Shown: positions 1 through 8,607 of the stretch, piece by piece
Layout: each line of letters starts with the position of its first letter
Position numbering within the stretch: position 1 is the first letter of the stretch
Assembly (NCBI GenBank): GCA_946183175.1
Contig: CAMHBH010000014.1
Location: 1 to 22,928 of the forward strand
From: an uncultured Oscillibacter sp.
GTDB taxonomy: Bacteria; Bacillota; Clostridia; Oscillospirales; Oscillospiraceae
DNA: 22,928 nt
Direction of reading: 5' to 3'
Position numbers and translations under genes: made by a program
Notes under the pieces: generated by a model
The model's input: only the letters and a program-made list of their open reading frames with translations
Told to the model about the DNA's origin: nothing
Databases searched by the model: none

Positions 1-143
1 AAACAGTGTCGGAGACGCCCATGGGCACCGACAACGAAACAGTGTCGGAGACGCCTACAGGCACCGACGACGAAACGGTATCGGAGACCCCAACGGGTAC
101 CGACGACGAAACGGTGTCGGAGACGCCTACAGGTACCGACGAC
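1..143 (+). repeat. 36-bp tandem repeat, about four units, inside the giant gene
   Basis: Units at 1-35 (partial), 36-71, 72-107 and 108-143 each encode a variant of TVSETPTGTDDE. The units are contiguous and in frame, so the array varies the length of an extracellular stalk without breaking the protein. It continues past the left edge. Third-position differences between units (for example gcctaca versus ccaacgg) show it is not freshly amplified. Confidence 0.92.
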
Positions 144-3100
144 GAAACGACCCACAGTCCGCGATATGTTCTGATGAACATCCCCTACGCCGACTTTTAC
201 GCGGCGGAGTTGGGCGACGGCGCGGCGGCGGTCGACGCCGTGACATCCGCGACGCGTAACAAGCCGCGCACGGGCGGCCTTGCGGGCGGCTCGTACCACG
301 TCAACAGCGACGGGAGCGATATTTCCGGCGTCATTTACCCGGTATTCGTGCCGGATATGTCCGCGTTGGACGGCAAAACGCAGGTTACGGATAATTCCAG
401 CGTGTCCATCACGGTGACGAATCGCGGACAGGAGGCCACAACCACATACGAAGGCCGCGACGCCCTCTTTGAGAGCGCAAGCTATTCGTACTACGTCCTC
501 AGCGAAAAGCCCGCCCGTTATAAGACACTGACAGTCACGGACGGCGCGTTTACATTCGGCGCGGTCAGCGGACGCGCGGCGAGTGTGGAAGGCGTCACGG
601 GCGAAGTCACGACGGGCGGCAGACACACCGACATCGAAATCTCCCTGACGATTCCGGAGAACGGCGGCATTGTACAGGGCGCGGCGGTCAGCGGCGTGGT
701 ACTCACCGCCGACGGCGTAAAGTACGGCTTGCGGCACATCGTCAATATCTGGCGCGGTACGGAAATCGGCTGGAATCTCGACGAACTGGATTTGAGCGGC
801 AAGACGATTTCCAACATCCGCTACATCACGCAGGAGGCCGTTTACGATTACCCGGTAGAATTGGCAATCGGGAACCCCGGCTACGTCCTGATGAACATCC
901 CCTACGCCGACTTCTACGCGGCGGAATTGGGCGACGGAGCGGCGGCGGTCGACGCGGTGACATCCGCGACGCGTAACAAGCCGCGCACGGGCGGCCTTGC
1001 GGGCGGCTCGTACCACGTCAACAGCGACGGGAGCGATATTTCCGGCGTCATTTACCCGGTATTCGTGCCGGATATGTCCGCGTTGGACGGCAAAACGCAG
1101 GTTACGGATAATTCCAGCGTGTCCATCACGGTGACGAATCGCGGACAGGAGGCCACAACCACATACGAAGGCCGCGACGCCCTCTTTGAGAGCGCAAGCT
1201 ATTCGTACTACGTCCTCAGCGAAAAGCCCGCCCGTTATAAGACACTGACAGTCACGGACGGCGCGTTTACATTCGGCGCGGTCAGCGGACGCGCGGCGAG
1301 TGTGGAAGGCGTCACGGGCGAAGTCACGACGGGCGGCAGACACACCGACATCGAAATCTCCCTGACGATTCCGGAGAACGGCGGCATTACGCAGGGCGCG
1401 GCGGTCAGCGGCGTGGTACTCACTGCCGACGGCGTAAAGTACGGCCTGCGGCATATCGTCAACATCTGGCGCGGTACGGAAATCGGCTGGAATCTCGGCG
1501 AGCTGGACTTGAACGGCAAGACGATTTCCAACATCCGCTATATCACGCAGGAGGCCGTTTACGATTACCCGGTAGAGTTAGCGATTAGTAACCCCGGCTA
1601 CGTCCTGATGAACATCCCCTACGCCGACTTCTACGCGGCGGAGCTGGACGGCGGCACAGTGGACGCGGTCACGCAGGCGACGCTCAAATTTGAAAACCAG
1701 GGCATAGCGGCGGGGTCGTATCATGTGAACGATTCCGCGACGGACGAGGGAAGCGGCCTCGCGGGCGCGACGTATCCCGTATTCGTGCGCGATTTGTCCG
1801 TACTGGACGCCGCGCGGGAAATCAGCGCGACGGACACAAGGACGATTCACCTTGTGACGGGACGCGAAAAGACCGTCACGGAGACGGAAGTCGAGGGAGC
1901 GGATATTCTGTTCTGTGCCCCCGATTACTCGTGGTTCCGCCTGGCGGAGAAACCCGCGCGCTATAAGACACTGACTGTCGAAGGCGGCGCGTTTACGTTC
2001 AGCGCAGTCAGCGGACGCGCGGCGAGTGTCGCGGATGTGACGGCGCGCGTCAACTACGAGACCCACCACCGCAACGACGCCGAAATCGTCCTGACGGGGA
2101 CGGGTATCGAATCCGGCGCGATTGTCGGCGGCGTGGTACTCACCGACAGCGACGGCGCGAAATACGGCCTCCCGCACGTACAGGGAATCTGGCAGCGGAC
2201 GCAGCTCGGCTGGCCCGATACGGCGGCGGTCGCCGGAAAGACGTTTACGAACGTGCGCTTCATTCTGCGCGATTCCGTGATTGACTGCCCGGTCGAGTTC
2301 ACGGTCAAGCCGAAAATGGCGGGTACGTTGTCGGCGGAGTTCACCGGGGCGCGGGAACTGACCCTCGGCGGACTGGCTGACGATATCCAGAGCGCGAAAG
2401 TAACCGTCACGTACACGACGGGGACGCGGCCCAATATCGAGACGCACACTGTCGCGGAGAACGCGGAGATTGTCGGCGGCAAAGTGACGCTGACGGAGGA
2501 CGCGATTCCCGCCCAGGCCTACACGGTAAAAGTTGTCAGCGACAACTACGGCGACAAATCCGCGTCCGTACAGGCCCCCGAAAGCGGCGCGACGCCCGGT
2601 GACGATACCGAGTACGTGAACGCGCCGCCGGCATTCGAGAGCGCGCGGCAGTACGGCGGCGCGGCTACCGACGCTTTCCACGACGTGGCCTATACCCCCG
2701 ACGGCGGCTTTGTCGTCATGGGCTACTCGTTCGGCGAAAGCACTGACCCGGCCTGGACGCATACCGGAAGCGCCAATAACAACGACGCGGTTTTGCTGAA
2801 ATTCGACCGCAACTATAATTTGCAGTGGGCCCGGGCCTACGGCGGCGACGGCGTGGACGTGTTCAACGACATCGACGTTTTGAACGACGGGCGTATTGCG
2901 GCAATCGGGCGTTCGTCCTTTACGTCTACGGACGAGAGCATTAAAAACGTAAGCTGGTACCTGTTATTAATTGACCCCGCCAACCCCGACAACTACACCG
3001 ATTACCGAATCGGCGGCACGGCGGGCGACCAGGGCTACGGCGTCGCGGCGACCAGTGACGGCGGCTTTGTCGCGGCGGGCTGGTCGGCCAGTAAGGCGGG

Positions 3101-6100
3101 CTTTGTCACGTACTCCGCCGACAGGGAGAATTATTCCGCGCCCGTACAGCTTTGGGGAGAGCAAGACCGGCTGGCCCCCAGCGGTTCCGACAGCGTCATC
3201 GTAAAATTCAACAGCGCCGGGGAAGTACAGTACGCGGTTCTGCACAACTACGGCGTGTCGGAGAACGCGAACAACATTACAGCCCCCTCCGAGCGGCTGG
3301 AAGCTGTCGCCGTGGACAGCGCGGACAACATCTATTTAGTCGGCTACGACGCCGTGGCGAAGAACGCGCAAAACGCGGTTATCGCCAAGCTGAACGGGGC
3401 GGACGGCGCGTTACTGTGGCACCGTTCGGCGGGACGCCAGGACAAGACCACCGTGCCCGGGAACGCGGCGGAGTACATCAAGGCGGTCTACAGCGGCGTG
3501 GCCGTCCTGAATGACGATTCCGTAGCCGTAACCGGAACGTCTACGGGCGACGCCACCACCGAGGAAGGCTGGAGAATTACGGGCACCAAGGATACGCTTG
3601 TAGTACGCTACAGCGCCGACGGCGCGCTGATGTTCTCTGACAGCTTCGGCACCATCGACGACAACGACAGCAGGCCGGAAGGAATCCTCGCCGCGCCCGA
3701 CGGCGGCTATATCGTCTACGGCGCGCAGTCCGGCGTGATGAAAGAGGACGCGCTTGTAAGCAGGGGCTACGACTGGGGCAACTACGGCGGAGAGGACGCC
3801 GTGCTGGTCAAGTACGACGCCGACAACGCGCTCGCGTGGGCGGAGAACTACGGCTCCAACATGGGCGACTGGATAAACGGCATGGCGATTCGGCCCAACG
3901 GGGAAGTCATCGCCGTGGGCGAATCGAACGGGCAAAACGGCGTCCCGGCGTGGGGCAACAACGGCGGCCTCGACGGCGTGATAATGTGTACGCGCGCGCT
4001 CCCCGACGCCTACGCGGGCACGGGCGGCGCGGTCTCCGACGGAAACGTGACGTGGGCCGACGGCACCTATACGGCGACGGGCAACGGCTTCGGCGGCGCG
4101 GATTCCGTGGCGGTGACGGTCGTCGTTGAAAACGGGCGCATTTCGTCCGTGACCGGGGAAAGCCGCGGCGACAGCGCCATTTACTACAACGCCGCCACCG
4201 AGACACATGGCCGTATTGTAGAGGCGCAGTCCGCGGACGTGGACGGCGTGTCGGGCGCGACCTACTCCTCGAACGGAATCAAGGAAGCGGCGTCGAAAGC
4301 GCTCGGACAGTCCGCCGCCGCGCACGTTGACGGCCTGATTTCCGCCATTGCGGACGCCTCCTCCGCGCAGGCCGCCGCCGACGCCTACGCCCAGCTCGGC
4401 ACGTATTCCGCCGGACAGCTCCGGAACCTGACGGCGTTGCAGTCGGCGGCGCGGCAGTACAATGTCACGCTGGTTTCCCGCGCGGACGGCGGCGGGAGTA
4501 TCGCCGAGACACAGCCGCAGAGCGCCGCCGGACTGACCCATAACGACACCTACTACAAGCTCCAGAACAGCTATTACCGGACGATTCACGCGGAGGCCTT
4601 CGAGGGCGCGAATCTGGACGGAGAGGGCGTCAAAATCGCCGTCGTCGACAGCGGCCTGACGCCGTTCCACGCGGATTTGGACTACAGTCGCGTTTTAGAG
4701 GGCTACGACTACGACGCCGGGGCCGTCATGGGACGCGATTCCCTGACCGACAACAACGGCCACGGCACCGCCGTCACGGGGATTCTCGCCGCCGTGGCCG
4801 ACAACGAAACCGGCGTGGCGGGACTGTTCAGCAAAGTGCGGATTGTCCCGTTGAAAGTAACGCCCGTCGCCCCCTCTAAAGACACCGACGGCGCGTCCAG
4901 TCAACTGGTCGCCCAGGCCATTACGGACGCCGTCGACAGGTACCAGGTCGACGTTATCACGACCAGCCTGGACGTAGCCGACAGCGAGGCGTTAGCGCAG
5001 GCCGTGGCCTACGCCGCCTCCCGGGGCGTGATTGTCACGGGCGCGTCGGGCAACAGCTCGACCTCCGAGAACGACCCCTATCTTTATCCGGCGTCCTACG
5101 ACGACGTAATCAGCGTGGGCGCGGTGGACGCCAACGGCAGAATCCGGGACAATTCGCAGAAGAACGACAAAGTATTCGTCGCGGCCCCCGGCGATGGTAT
5201 CGCCGTACTCGATTTGAGCATGAGCGGGCGCTGTAAGCTGGCGAGCGGCACTTCCTACGCCTCGCCCATGGTCGCGGCGATGGCCGTCGCGGCGAAGCAG
5301 TACAACCGCGACATCACCCCCGCGCAGTTCAAGACACTGCTCCAGGCGTCCAGCGTGGACGCCGGCGCGGAGGGCTACGATACCTCCTACGGCTACGGCG
5401 TCGTCGACTACGCCGCGTTCCTCGACGCCCTCAGAACCACGGAGTTCCCGACGTTCGCCGGGGGCGACGGCTCCGCCGAAAATCCGTACCTGATTGACAC
5501 GCGGGAGCAGTTGGAGATGATTCCGGAGAATCTGTCGGCGCATTACCGCCTGAATGCCGACATCGACCTCGGCGGCGAGGCGTGGACGCCTCTCGGGACA
5601 TTCACGCCGCAGGGCAGCGAGGGCGAGGAGGCCGAAACGCCCAGCGCCGCGGACGCGTTCACCGGGACTTTCGACGGCGGCGGGCATACCGTTTCCGGGC
5701 TGACGGTCAACCAGCCGGAGCAGTGCGCGCTCGGCCTGTTCGGCTGTACGTCGGGCGCGGAGATTCGCAATCTTACTGTACAAAACGCCACGATTGACGG
5801 TTGCATGATGGTCGGCGCGGTCGTCGGCTACGCGTACAACTCCACGGTGTCCAACGTTACGCTCACGGGAGACAATACGATTACCGGGCACAACAGCGAA
5901 ACCCTTGGCAACGCCGATATGATTGGCGGCATCGTCGGGGCCGGTATGGACAGCGTGATAGAATCCTGTACGGCGGCGGCGAACGTCGTCATCCCCGACA
6001 ACGCGAGTAACGCGGGCCTTGTGGGCGGCGGCCTGGAAGTGACTTCCGTCCGGAACAGCTCCGCTGCGGGGACGCTGACCGCAGGGAATCACAGTTACGG

Positions 6101-6803
6101 TTTAGGCGGCGTGTCGGGGTGCGGGTTCGGCTCCGAGGACTTCACGAACTGCACGGCGCAAAACGTACGAATCACCGCCGGGAGCGACGCCCGCTGGATA
6201 GGCGGCGTGACCGGCTACGCCGGAGGCTACGAGAACGCGGAATACGGCGTCACTGTGACAGTATTGAACGGCTGTAGGGCGGAGAATGTCTCCATGACGC
6301 TCGGCGGGAACCATTCCGGCGTGGGCGGGATTGTCGGCAGTGGATTCTCCAACGAGGAGTACGGCGAACCCTACAACCAGCCCACGGTCTTTACGCTGAC
6401 CGACTGCGAGGCGGTCAACGTGACAGTCAACGGCGAATCGTTAGGCGGTGGCACGCCCGGCGCACCGGACACCCCCGGTACGCCCGATAATCCCGGCACA
6501 CCGGACACCCCCGTTACCCCCGACACGTCGAGCGGCGGCTGTTACGTGGCGACATCGGTCTACGGCTCCTACGACTGTCCGGAAGTCTGGACGCTCCGCC
6601 GCTTCCGCGACAACGTCCTTGCCGAAACGTGGTATGGCAGACTGTTTATCCGGCTCTACTACGCGGTCAGTCCCACGGCGGTCGAACTCTTCGGGGACGC
6701 GCAGTGGTTCCGGGACTTCTTCCGGGGCCGTCTGGATACGCTGGTATCCGCGCTCCAGGACGACGGTTTTGAATCCACCCCCTACGAGGATACCGTCTGG
6801 TAA
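1..6803 (+). CDS. Giant modular surface protein with FMN-binding, subtilisin-like protease and CFI-box C-terminal domains (5' partial)
   Basis: The frame is open to the left edge, so the true start and signal peptide lie outside. Residues are counted from the GTG codon at base 6, which sits inside a repeat and is not a credible start. Order of parts: Thr/Glu/Asp-rich 12-residue repeats (1-48); three 239-residue modules (54-765) recalling Tp47-type modules of clostridial surface proteins; seven YGG..D..DGG..V.G repeats suggesting a beta-propeller (about 878-1334); an FMN-binding domain (about 1340-1430) with SGAT at 1416-1419, where ApbE-type enzymes attach FMN to Thr; an S8 protease with Asp1548, His1586, Asn1683 and Ser1750; GLUG-like repeats (about 1817-2148); a Pro/Thr/Asp linker; and a CFI-box domain starting at Cys2179. 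The catalytic residues are intact, so an active secreted protease is inferred. The substrate is unknown. The TAA stop is followed by 216 bases without a gene. Confidence 0.88.
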   Translation, partial: TVSETPMGTDNETVSETPTGTDDETVSETPTGTDDETVSETPTGTDDETTHSPRYVLMNIPYADFYAAELGDGAAAVDAVTSATRNKPRTGGLAGGSYHVNSDGSDISGVIYPVFVPDMSALDGKTQVTDNSSVSITVTNRGQEATTTYEGRDALFESASYSYYVLSEKPARYKTLTVTDGAFTFGAVSGRAASVEGVTGEVTTGGRHTDIEISLTIPENGGIVQGAAVSGVVLTADGVKYGLRHIVNIWRGTEIGWNLDELDLSGKTISNIRYITQEAVYDYPVELAIGNPGYVLMNIPYADFYAAELGDGAAAVDAVTSATRNKPRTGGLAGGSYHVNSDGSDISGVIYPVFVPDMSALDGKTQVTDNSSVSITVTNRGQEATTTYEGRDALFESASYSYYVLSEKPARYKTLTVTDGAFTFGAVSGRAASVEGVTGEVTTGGRHTDIEISLTIPENGGITQGAAVSGVVLTADGVKYGLRHIVNIWRGTEIGWNLGELDLNGKTISNIRYITQEAVYDYPVELAISNPGYVLMNIPYADFYAAELDGGTVDAVTQATLKFENQGIAAGSYHVNDSATDEGSGLAGATYPVFVRDLSVLDAAREISATDTRTIHLVTGREKTVTETEVEGADILFCAPDYSWFRLAEKPARYKTLTVEGGAFTFSAVSGRAASVADVTARVNYETHHRNDAEIVLTGTGIESGAIVGGVVLTDSDGAKYGLPHVQGIWQRTQLGWPDTAAVAGKTFTNVRFILRDSVIDCPVEFTVKPKMAGTLSAEFTGARELTLGGLADDIQSAKVTVTYTTGTRPNIETHTVAENAEIVGGKVTLTEDAIPAQAYTVKVVSDNYGDKSASVQAPESGATPGDDTEYVNAPPAFESARQYGGAATDAFHDVAYTPDGGFVVMGYSFGESTDPAWTHTGSANNNDAVLLKFDRNYNLQWARAYGGDGVDVFNDIDVLNDGRIAAIGRSSFTSTDESIKNVSWYLLLIDPANPDNYTDYRIGGTAGDQGYGVAATSDGGFVAAGWSASKAGFVTYSADRENYSAPVQLWGEQDRLAPSGSDSVIVKFNSAGEVQYAVLHNYGVSENANNITAPSERLEAVAVDSADNIYLVGYDAVAKNAQNAVIAKLNGADGALLWHRSAGRQDKTTVPGNAAEYIKAVYSGVAVLNDDSVAVTGTSTGDATTEEGWRITGTKDTLVVRYSADGALMFSDSFGTIDDNDSRPEGILAAPDGGYIVYGAQSGVMKEDALVSRGYDWGNYGGEDAVLVKYDADNALAWAENYGSNMGDWINGMAIRPNGEVIAVGESNGQNGVPAWGNNGGLDGVIMCTRALPDAYAGTGGAVSDGNVTWADGTYTATGNGFGGADSVAVTVVVENGRISSVTGESRGDSAIYYNAATETHGRIVEAQSADVDGVSGATYSSNGIKEAASKALGQSAAAHVDGLISAIADASSAQAAADAYAQLGTYSAGQLRNLTALQSAARQYNVTLVSRADGGGSIAETQPQSAAGLTHNDTYYKLQNSYYRTIHAEAFEGANLDGEGVKIAVVDSGLTPFHADLDYSRVLEGYDYDAGAVMGRDSLTDNNGHGTAVTGILAAVADNETGVAGLFSKVRIVPLKVTPVAPSKDTDGASSQLVAQAITDAVDRYQVDVITTSLDVADSEALAQAVAYAASRGVIVTGASGNSSTSENDPYLYPASYDDVISVGAVDANGRIRDNSQKNDKVFVAAPGDGIAVLDLSMSGRCKLASGTSYASPMVAAMAVAAKQYNRDITPAQFKTLLQASSVDAGAEGYDTSYGYGVVDYAAFLDALRTTEFPTFAGGDGSAENPYLIDTREQLEMIPENLSAHYRLNADIDLGGEAWTPLGTFTPQGSEGEEAETPSAADAFTGTFDGGGHTVSGLTVNQPEQCALGLFGCTSGAEIRNLTVQNATIDGCMMVGAVVGYAYNSTVSNVTLTGDNTITGHNSETLGNADMIGGIVGAGMDSVIESCTAAANVVIPDNASNAGLVGGGLEVTSVRNSSAAGTLTAGNHSYGLGGVSGCGFGSEDFTNCTAQNVRITAGSDARWIGGVTGYAGGYENAEYGVTVTVLNGCRAENVSMTLGGNHSGVGGIVGSGFSNEEYGEPYNQPTVFTLTDCEAVNVTVNGESLGGGTPGAPDTPGTPDNPGTPDTPVTPDTSSGGCYVATSVYGSYDCPEVWTLRRFRDNVLAETWYGRLFIRLYYAVSPTAVELFGDAQWFRDFFRGRLDTLVSALQDDGFESTPYEDTVW
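165..2315 (+). repeat. Three tandem 717-bp modules in the giant gene
   Basis: Modules start at the Tyr codon of YVLMNIPYADFYAAEL at 165, 882 and 1599, an exact period of 717 bases. Modules 1 and 2 appear identical from 240 to 671 (432 bases) and differ only near their edges. Module 3 has clearly diverged and is slightly shorter. Module hallmarks are VDAVT.AT, AGSYHVN, EKPARYKTLTV and YGL.H...IW. From memory the pattern resembles Tp47-domain proteins of gut Clostridia, but I could not run a search. Confidence 0.9.
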
Positions 6804-6903
6804 TCCGGAAAGCAAGTCACAAATGAGGCGGCCTCAAAACAGGGAGACATTGTAAATTTCTACTGTGCGGTTGCCGTGGTTTGCCCCTCCGTCGCTTTGC
6901 AAC

Positions 6904-6928
6904 GCCTCCCCCGCACAGCGGGGGAGGC
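6904..6928. repeat. Intergenic palindrome, 11-bp arms with ACA loop
   Basis: GCCTCCCCCGC and its exact complement flank the loop at 6915-6917. It belongs with the second palindrome 37 bases downstream, which shares the core CCTCCCCCG. No run of T follows on either strand, so a terminator role is unlikely. The pair looks like a small dispersed intergenic repeat. Confidence 0.75.
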
Positions 6929-6962
6929 TGAAAACCGGACGTTTTCCGTTGAAAGGTTCGCG

Positions 6963-6991
6963 AAAACCTCCCCCGTGTTAACGGGGGAGGT
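6963..6991 (-). terminator. Candidate intrinsic terminator of the ZIP transporter gene (also a palindromic repeat)
   Basis: ACCTCCCCCGT and ACGGGGGAGGT (6966-6976 and 6981-6991) flank a four-base loop. Read on the minus strand the GC-rich hairpin is followed by TTTT at 6966-6963 and lies 29 bases after the ZIP stop codon. This fits a short intrinsic terminator. The T-tract is short, and the sequence may instead be a mobile palindromic repeat that happens to serve. Confidence 0.45.
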
Positions 6992-7019
6992 GCCCAGTTC
7001 GGGATTTTTACGGCGCGTG

Positions 7020-7799
7020 TTATCCCAACGCCACGTCCAGAATCATCATCAGTACGAATCCGAGCGAAAACGCAATCGTTCCCGCGTTGGAGTGTTCGCC
7101 CTCCGACATTTCCGGAATCAGTTCCTCCACCACTACGTACATCATCGCTCCGGCGGCGAACGCCAGAAGATAGGGCAAAATCGGCACAACGGCGCTTGCC
7201 GCCAGAATCGTGACCAGCGCGGCCACAGGCTCCACCGCCCCGGAGAGGACGCCGTACCAGAATGTCGCGCCTTTCGGCAGACCCTCCGCCCGCAGGGGCA
7301 TGGATACAATCGCCCCCTCGGGAAAATTCTGAATCGCAATGCCCAGCGCAAGGGCGAGCGCCCCGGTTTTACTGACGCCGGGTTCTCCCGCAAGCCATCC
7401 GGCGTAGACCACGCCGACGGCCATGCCCTCCGGGATGTTGTGGAGCGTCACCGCGAGAATGAGCTTTGTCGTACGTTTCAGTTTGCTTTTCGGCCCCTCG
7501 CTCTGCTGGTCCATGTGCATATGCGGGGTGATTTCGTCCAACAGCAACAGGAATCCGATACCCACCATAAAGCCCGCCGCCGCGGGCATAAACGAAAGGT
7601 TGCCCATGTCCGCGCTTCCGTCCAGAGCGGGCTGCAACAGGCTCCAGAAAGAGGCGGCGACCATCACGCCGGCGGCAAACCCGGTCAGGATTTTTTGCAG
7701 ATTCGCGGAGATTTGCTTCTTCATCAAAAAGACCATCGCCGCGCCGAGACTGGTTCCGAAAAACGGAATGAGAAGGCCTTGCGCAATCGTAGCTGTCAT
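7020..7799 (-). CDS. ZIP-family divalent metal transporter
   Basis: This 259-residue, strongly hydrophobic protein has the family's metal-site motifs: HNIPEG at 120-125 (helix 4) and QNFPEG at 157-162 (helix 5). It also has a His/Met/Asp-rich loop TPHMHMD at 91-97 and EELIPE at 225-230. About eight membrane helices are visible, the normal ZIP count, and the length suits the bacterial ZupT/GufA-like branch. ZIP proteins import Zn, Fe or Mn into the cytoplasm; which metal cannot be told here. The ATG is preceded by AAGGAG with eight bases of spacing. The ferritin-like gene lies upstream on the same strand, so a shared role in metal handling is plausible, but about 300 bases containing a pseudogene separate them. 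Confidence 0.9.
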   Translation of the reverse strand: MTATIAQGLLIPFFGTSLGAAMVFLMKKQISANLQKILTGFAAGVMVAASFWSLLQPALDGSADMGNLSFMPAAAGFMVGIGFLLLLDEITPHMHMDQQSEGPKSKLKRTTKLILAVTLHNIPEGMAVGVVYAGWLAGEPGVSKTGALALALGIAIQNFPEGAIVSMPLRAEGLPKGATFWYGVLSGAVEPVAALVTILAASAVVPILPYLLAFAAGAMMYVVVEELIPEMSEGEHSNAGTIAFSLGFVLMMILDVALG

Positions 7800-7828
7800 A
7801 AATGCGTCTCCTTGTCTATGAATCGCGG

Positions 7829-7852
7829 ACGCGGCGGAAGATTCCGCCGCGT
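7829..7852. repeat. Hairpin in the 5' region of the ZIP gene
   Basis: Arms ACGCGGCGGAA and TTCCGCCGCGT flank a two-base loop, 30 bases upstream of the ZIP start codon. No T-tract follows on either strand. It could be a leader-RNA hairpin or an operator palindrome. There is no direct evidence of function. Confidence 0.4.
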
Positions 7853-7948
7853 AAACAGGGGATGGAAATCAGGGAGAAATTTTTACGGCGGAGTAACCTG
7901 GCCTTAACATACTTCCGGTTGACACCGGCGTCCGGTCTTGATACGGAA

Positions 7949-8089
7949 TCATTCGCCGCGTCCTCCGCTCCGCTCATGCGTCACAGCTTCTTTCTTGAAC
8001 CCCACCGGAACCACGTTCGGCCCGTCGCCGCAGGCGGCGAGAAACCACAAATTGTCGGTAAAGACTTTGCGGACGTTTTCAGGAATCAC
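7949..8089 (-). pseudogene. N-terminal fragment of a pyridoxamine 5'-phosphate oxidase-like (flavin-binding split-barrel) gene
   Basis: A GTG-started frame of 44 codons, 12 bases after the ferritin stop, begins IPENVRKVFTDNLWFLAACG and continues to NVVPVGFKK. This matches, from memory, the N-terminus of small PNPOx-like proteins of about 130 residues in anaerobes (…NLWFLATC…PNVVPVGFK). After this point the frame turns into unrelated residues and stops, so roughly two thirds of the protein is missing. I read it as a truncated relic once co-transcribed with the ferritin-like gene. A short novel peptide cannot be excluded. The call rests on recalled family motifs, with no search. Confidence 0.55.
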
Positions 8090-8101
8090 AGCGCGTCCCC
8101 A

Positions 8102-8560
8102 TTAGAGCTGCTGAATGAGCCAGTTCTGGAGGCCAATGCACTCAATCAGCTCTAATTGCTGCTGTCCCCAGTACATATCCTCTTCCTCGTCCTGATAATA
8201 CTTTTTCAGGATGTCGAACGTAGTGTAGTCGCCACGGGCCTCCTCGACAAGCGTCTTGAGCCACGCCAGCCCGTCGATGGACACCTGTAAATCGTACTTC
8301 ACCCAGTCCACGGGGTTCTTGCATACCGGGGCTTCCTTTTTCGCACCGTTCTTCACTTCGCCGCCGAGGTCAAGAATGCGGTCAACGCACTGGTCAATAT
8401 ACCCGCGCTCTTCCGCCGCGTGTTCGGCGTACTTCGCGCCCAGCTTCGTAAAGCCCTCCGCGTAGAAAATTCTGGACTGAATCGCGTGTCCGTCCGCCTG
8501 CTGGGCGAGGTCTGCCACGATGGTCTGCAACCCTTCCATAATCTTTTCCTGATTCGCCAT
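8102..8560 (-). CDS. Bacterioferritin-like / ferritin-like diiron protein
   Basis: This 152-residue all-helical protein has the length and layout of a four-helix ferritin, including a C-terminal GLQNWLIQQL that matches the bacterioferritin end (GLxNYLxxQ). Carboxylate clusters EER at 50-52 and DEEED at 124-128 fall where bacterioferritin carries ferroxidase ligands. The usual histidines appear replaced by Tyr54 and Asp128, and the haem-ligand methionine of helix B is not seen. Iron storage or oxidant protection in the cytoplasm is the likely role, with altered metal chemistry possible. The ATG has AGGAGG eight bases upstream and a TTGACA promoter just before that. It may be co-transcribed with the PNPOx-like fragment behind it. 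Confidence 0.8.
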   Translation of the reverse strand: MANQEKIMEGLQTIVADLAQQADGHAIQSRIFYAEGFTKLGAKYAEHAAEERGYIDQCVDRILDLGGEVKNGAKKEAPVCKNPVDWVKYDLQVSIDGLAWLKTLVEEARGDYTTFDILKKYYQDEEEDMYWGQQQLELIECIGLQNWLIQQL

Positions 8561-8607
8561 GATGATTACCTCCTGTGGTTTGATACGCCTCTCAAAGACG
8601 CGAACTC

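Noticed and set aside
1..143. Possible CRISPR array from four 36-base repeats
   Set aside because: The units are contiguous with no spacers, in frame and encode a protein repeat.
1578..2762. A 394-codon antisense frame inside the giant surface gene, and similar ones at 3411-4670 and 4992-6092
   Set aside because: The sense frame shows repeats and domains; the antisense products are arginine-rich and without motifs, so they are shadows.
6804..7019. Possible tRNA or riboswitch in the gap after the giant gene
   Set aside because: No cloverleaf or riboswitch core could be drawn; the gap is explained by the two palindromes and a weak TGAGG/CCTCA hairpin at 6824-6836.
7829..7852. Hairpin as a terminator for the ferritin transcript
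   Set aside because: Strong stem but no T-tract on either strand, and it lies close to the ZIP start codon; kept only as an unassigned hairpin.
7802..8155. A 117-codon plus-strand frame between the ZIP and ferritin-like genes
   Set aside because: No ribosome site or domain; it overlaps the end of the ferritin gene and the recognisable PNPOx-like fragment on the other strand.
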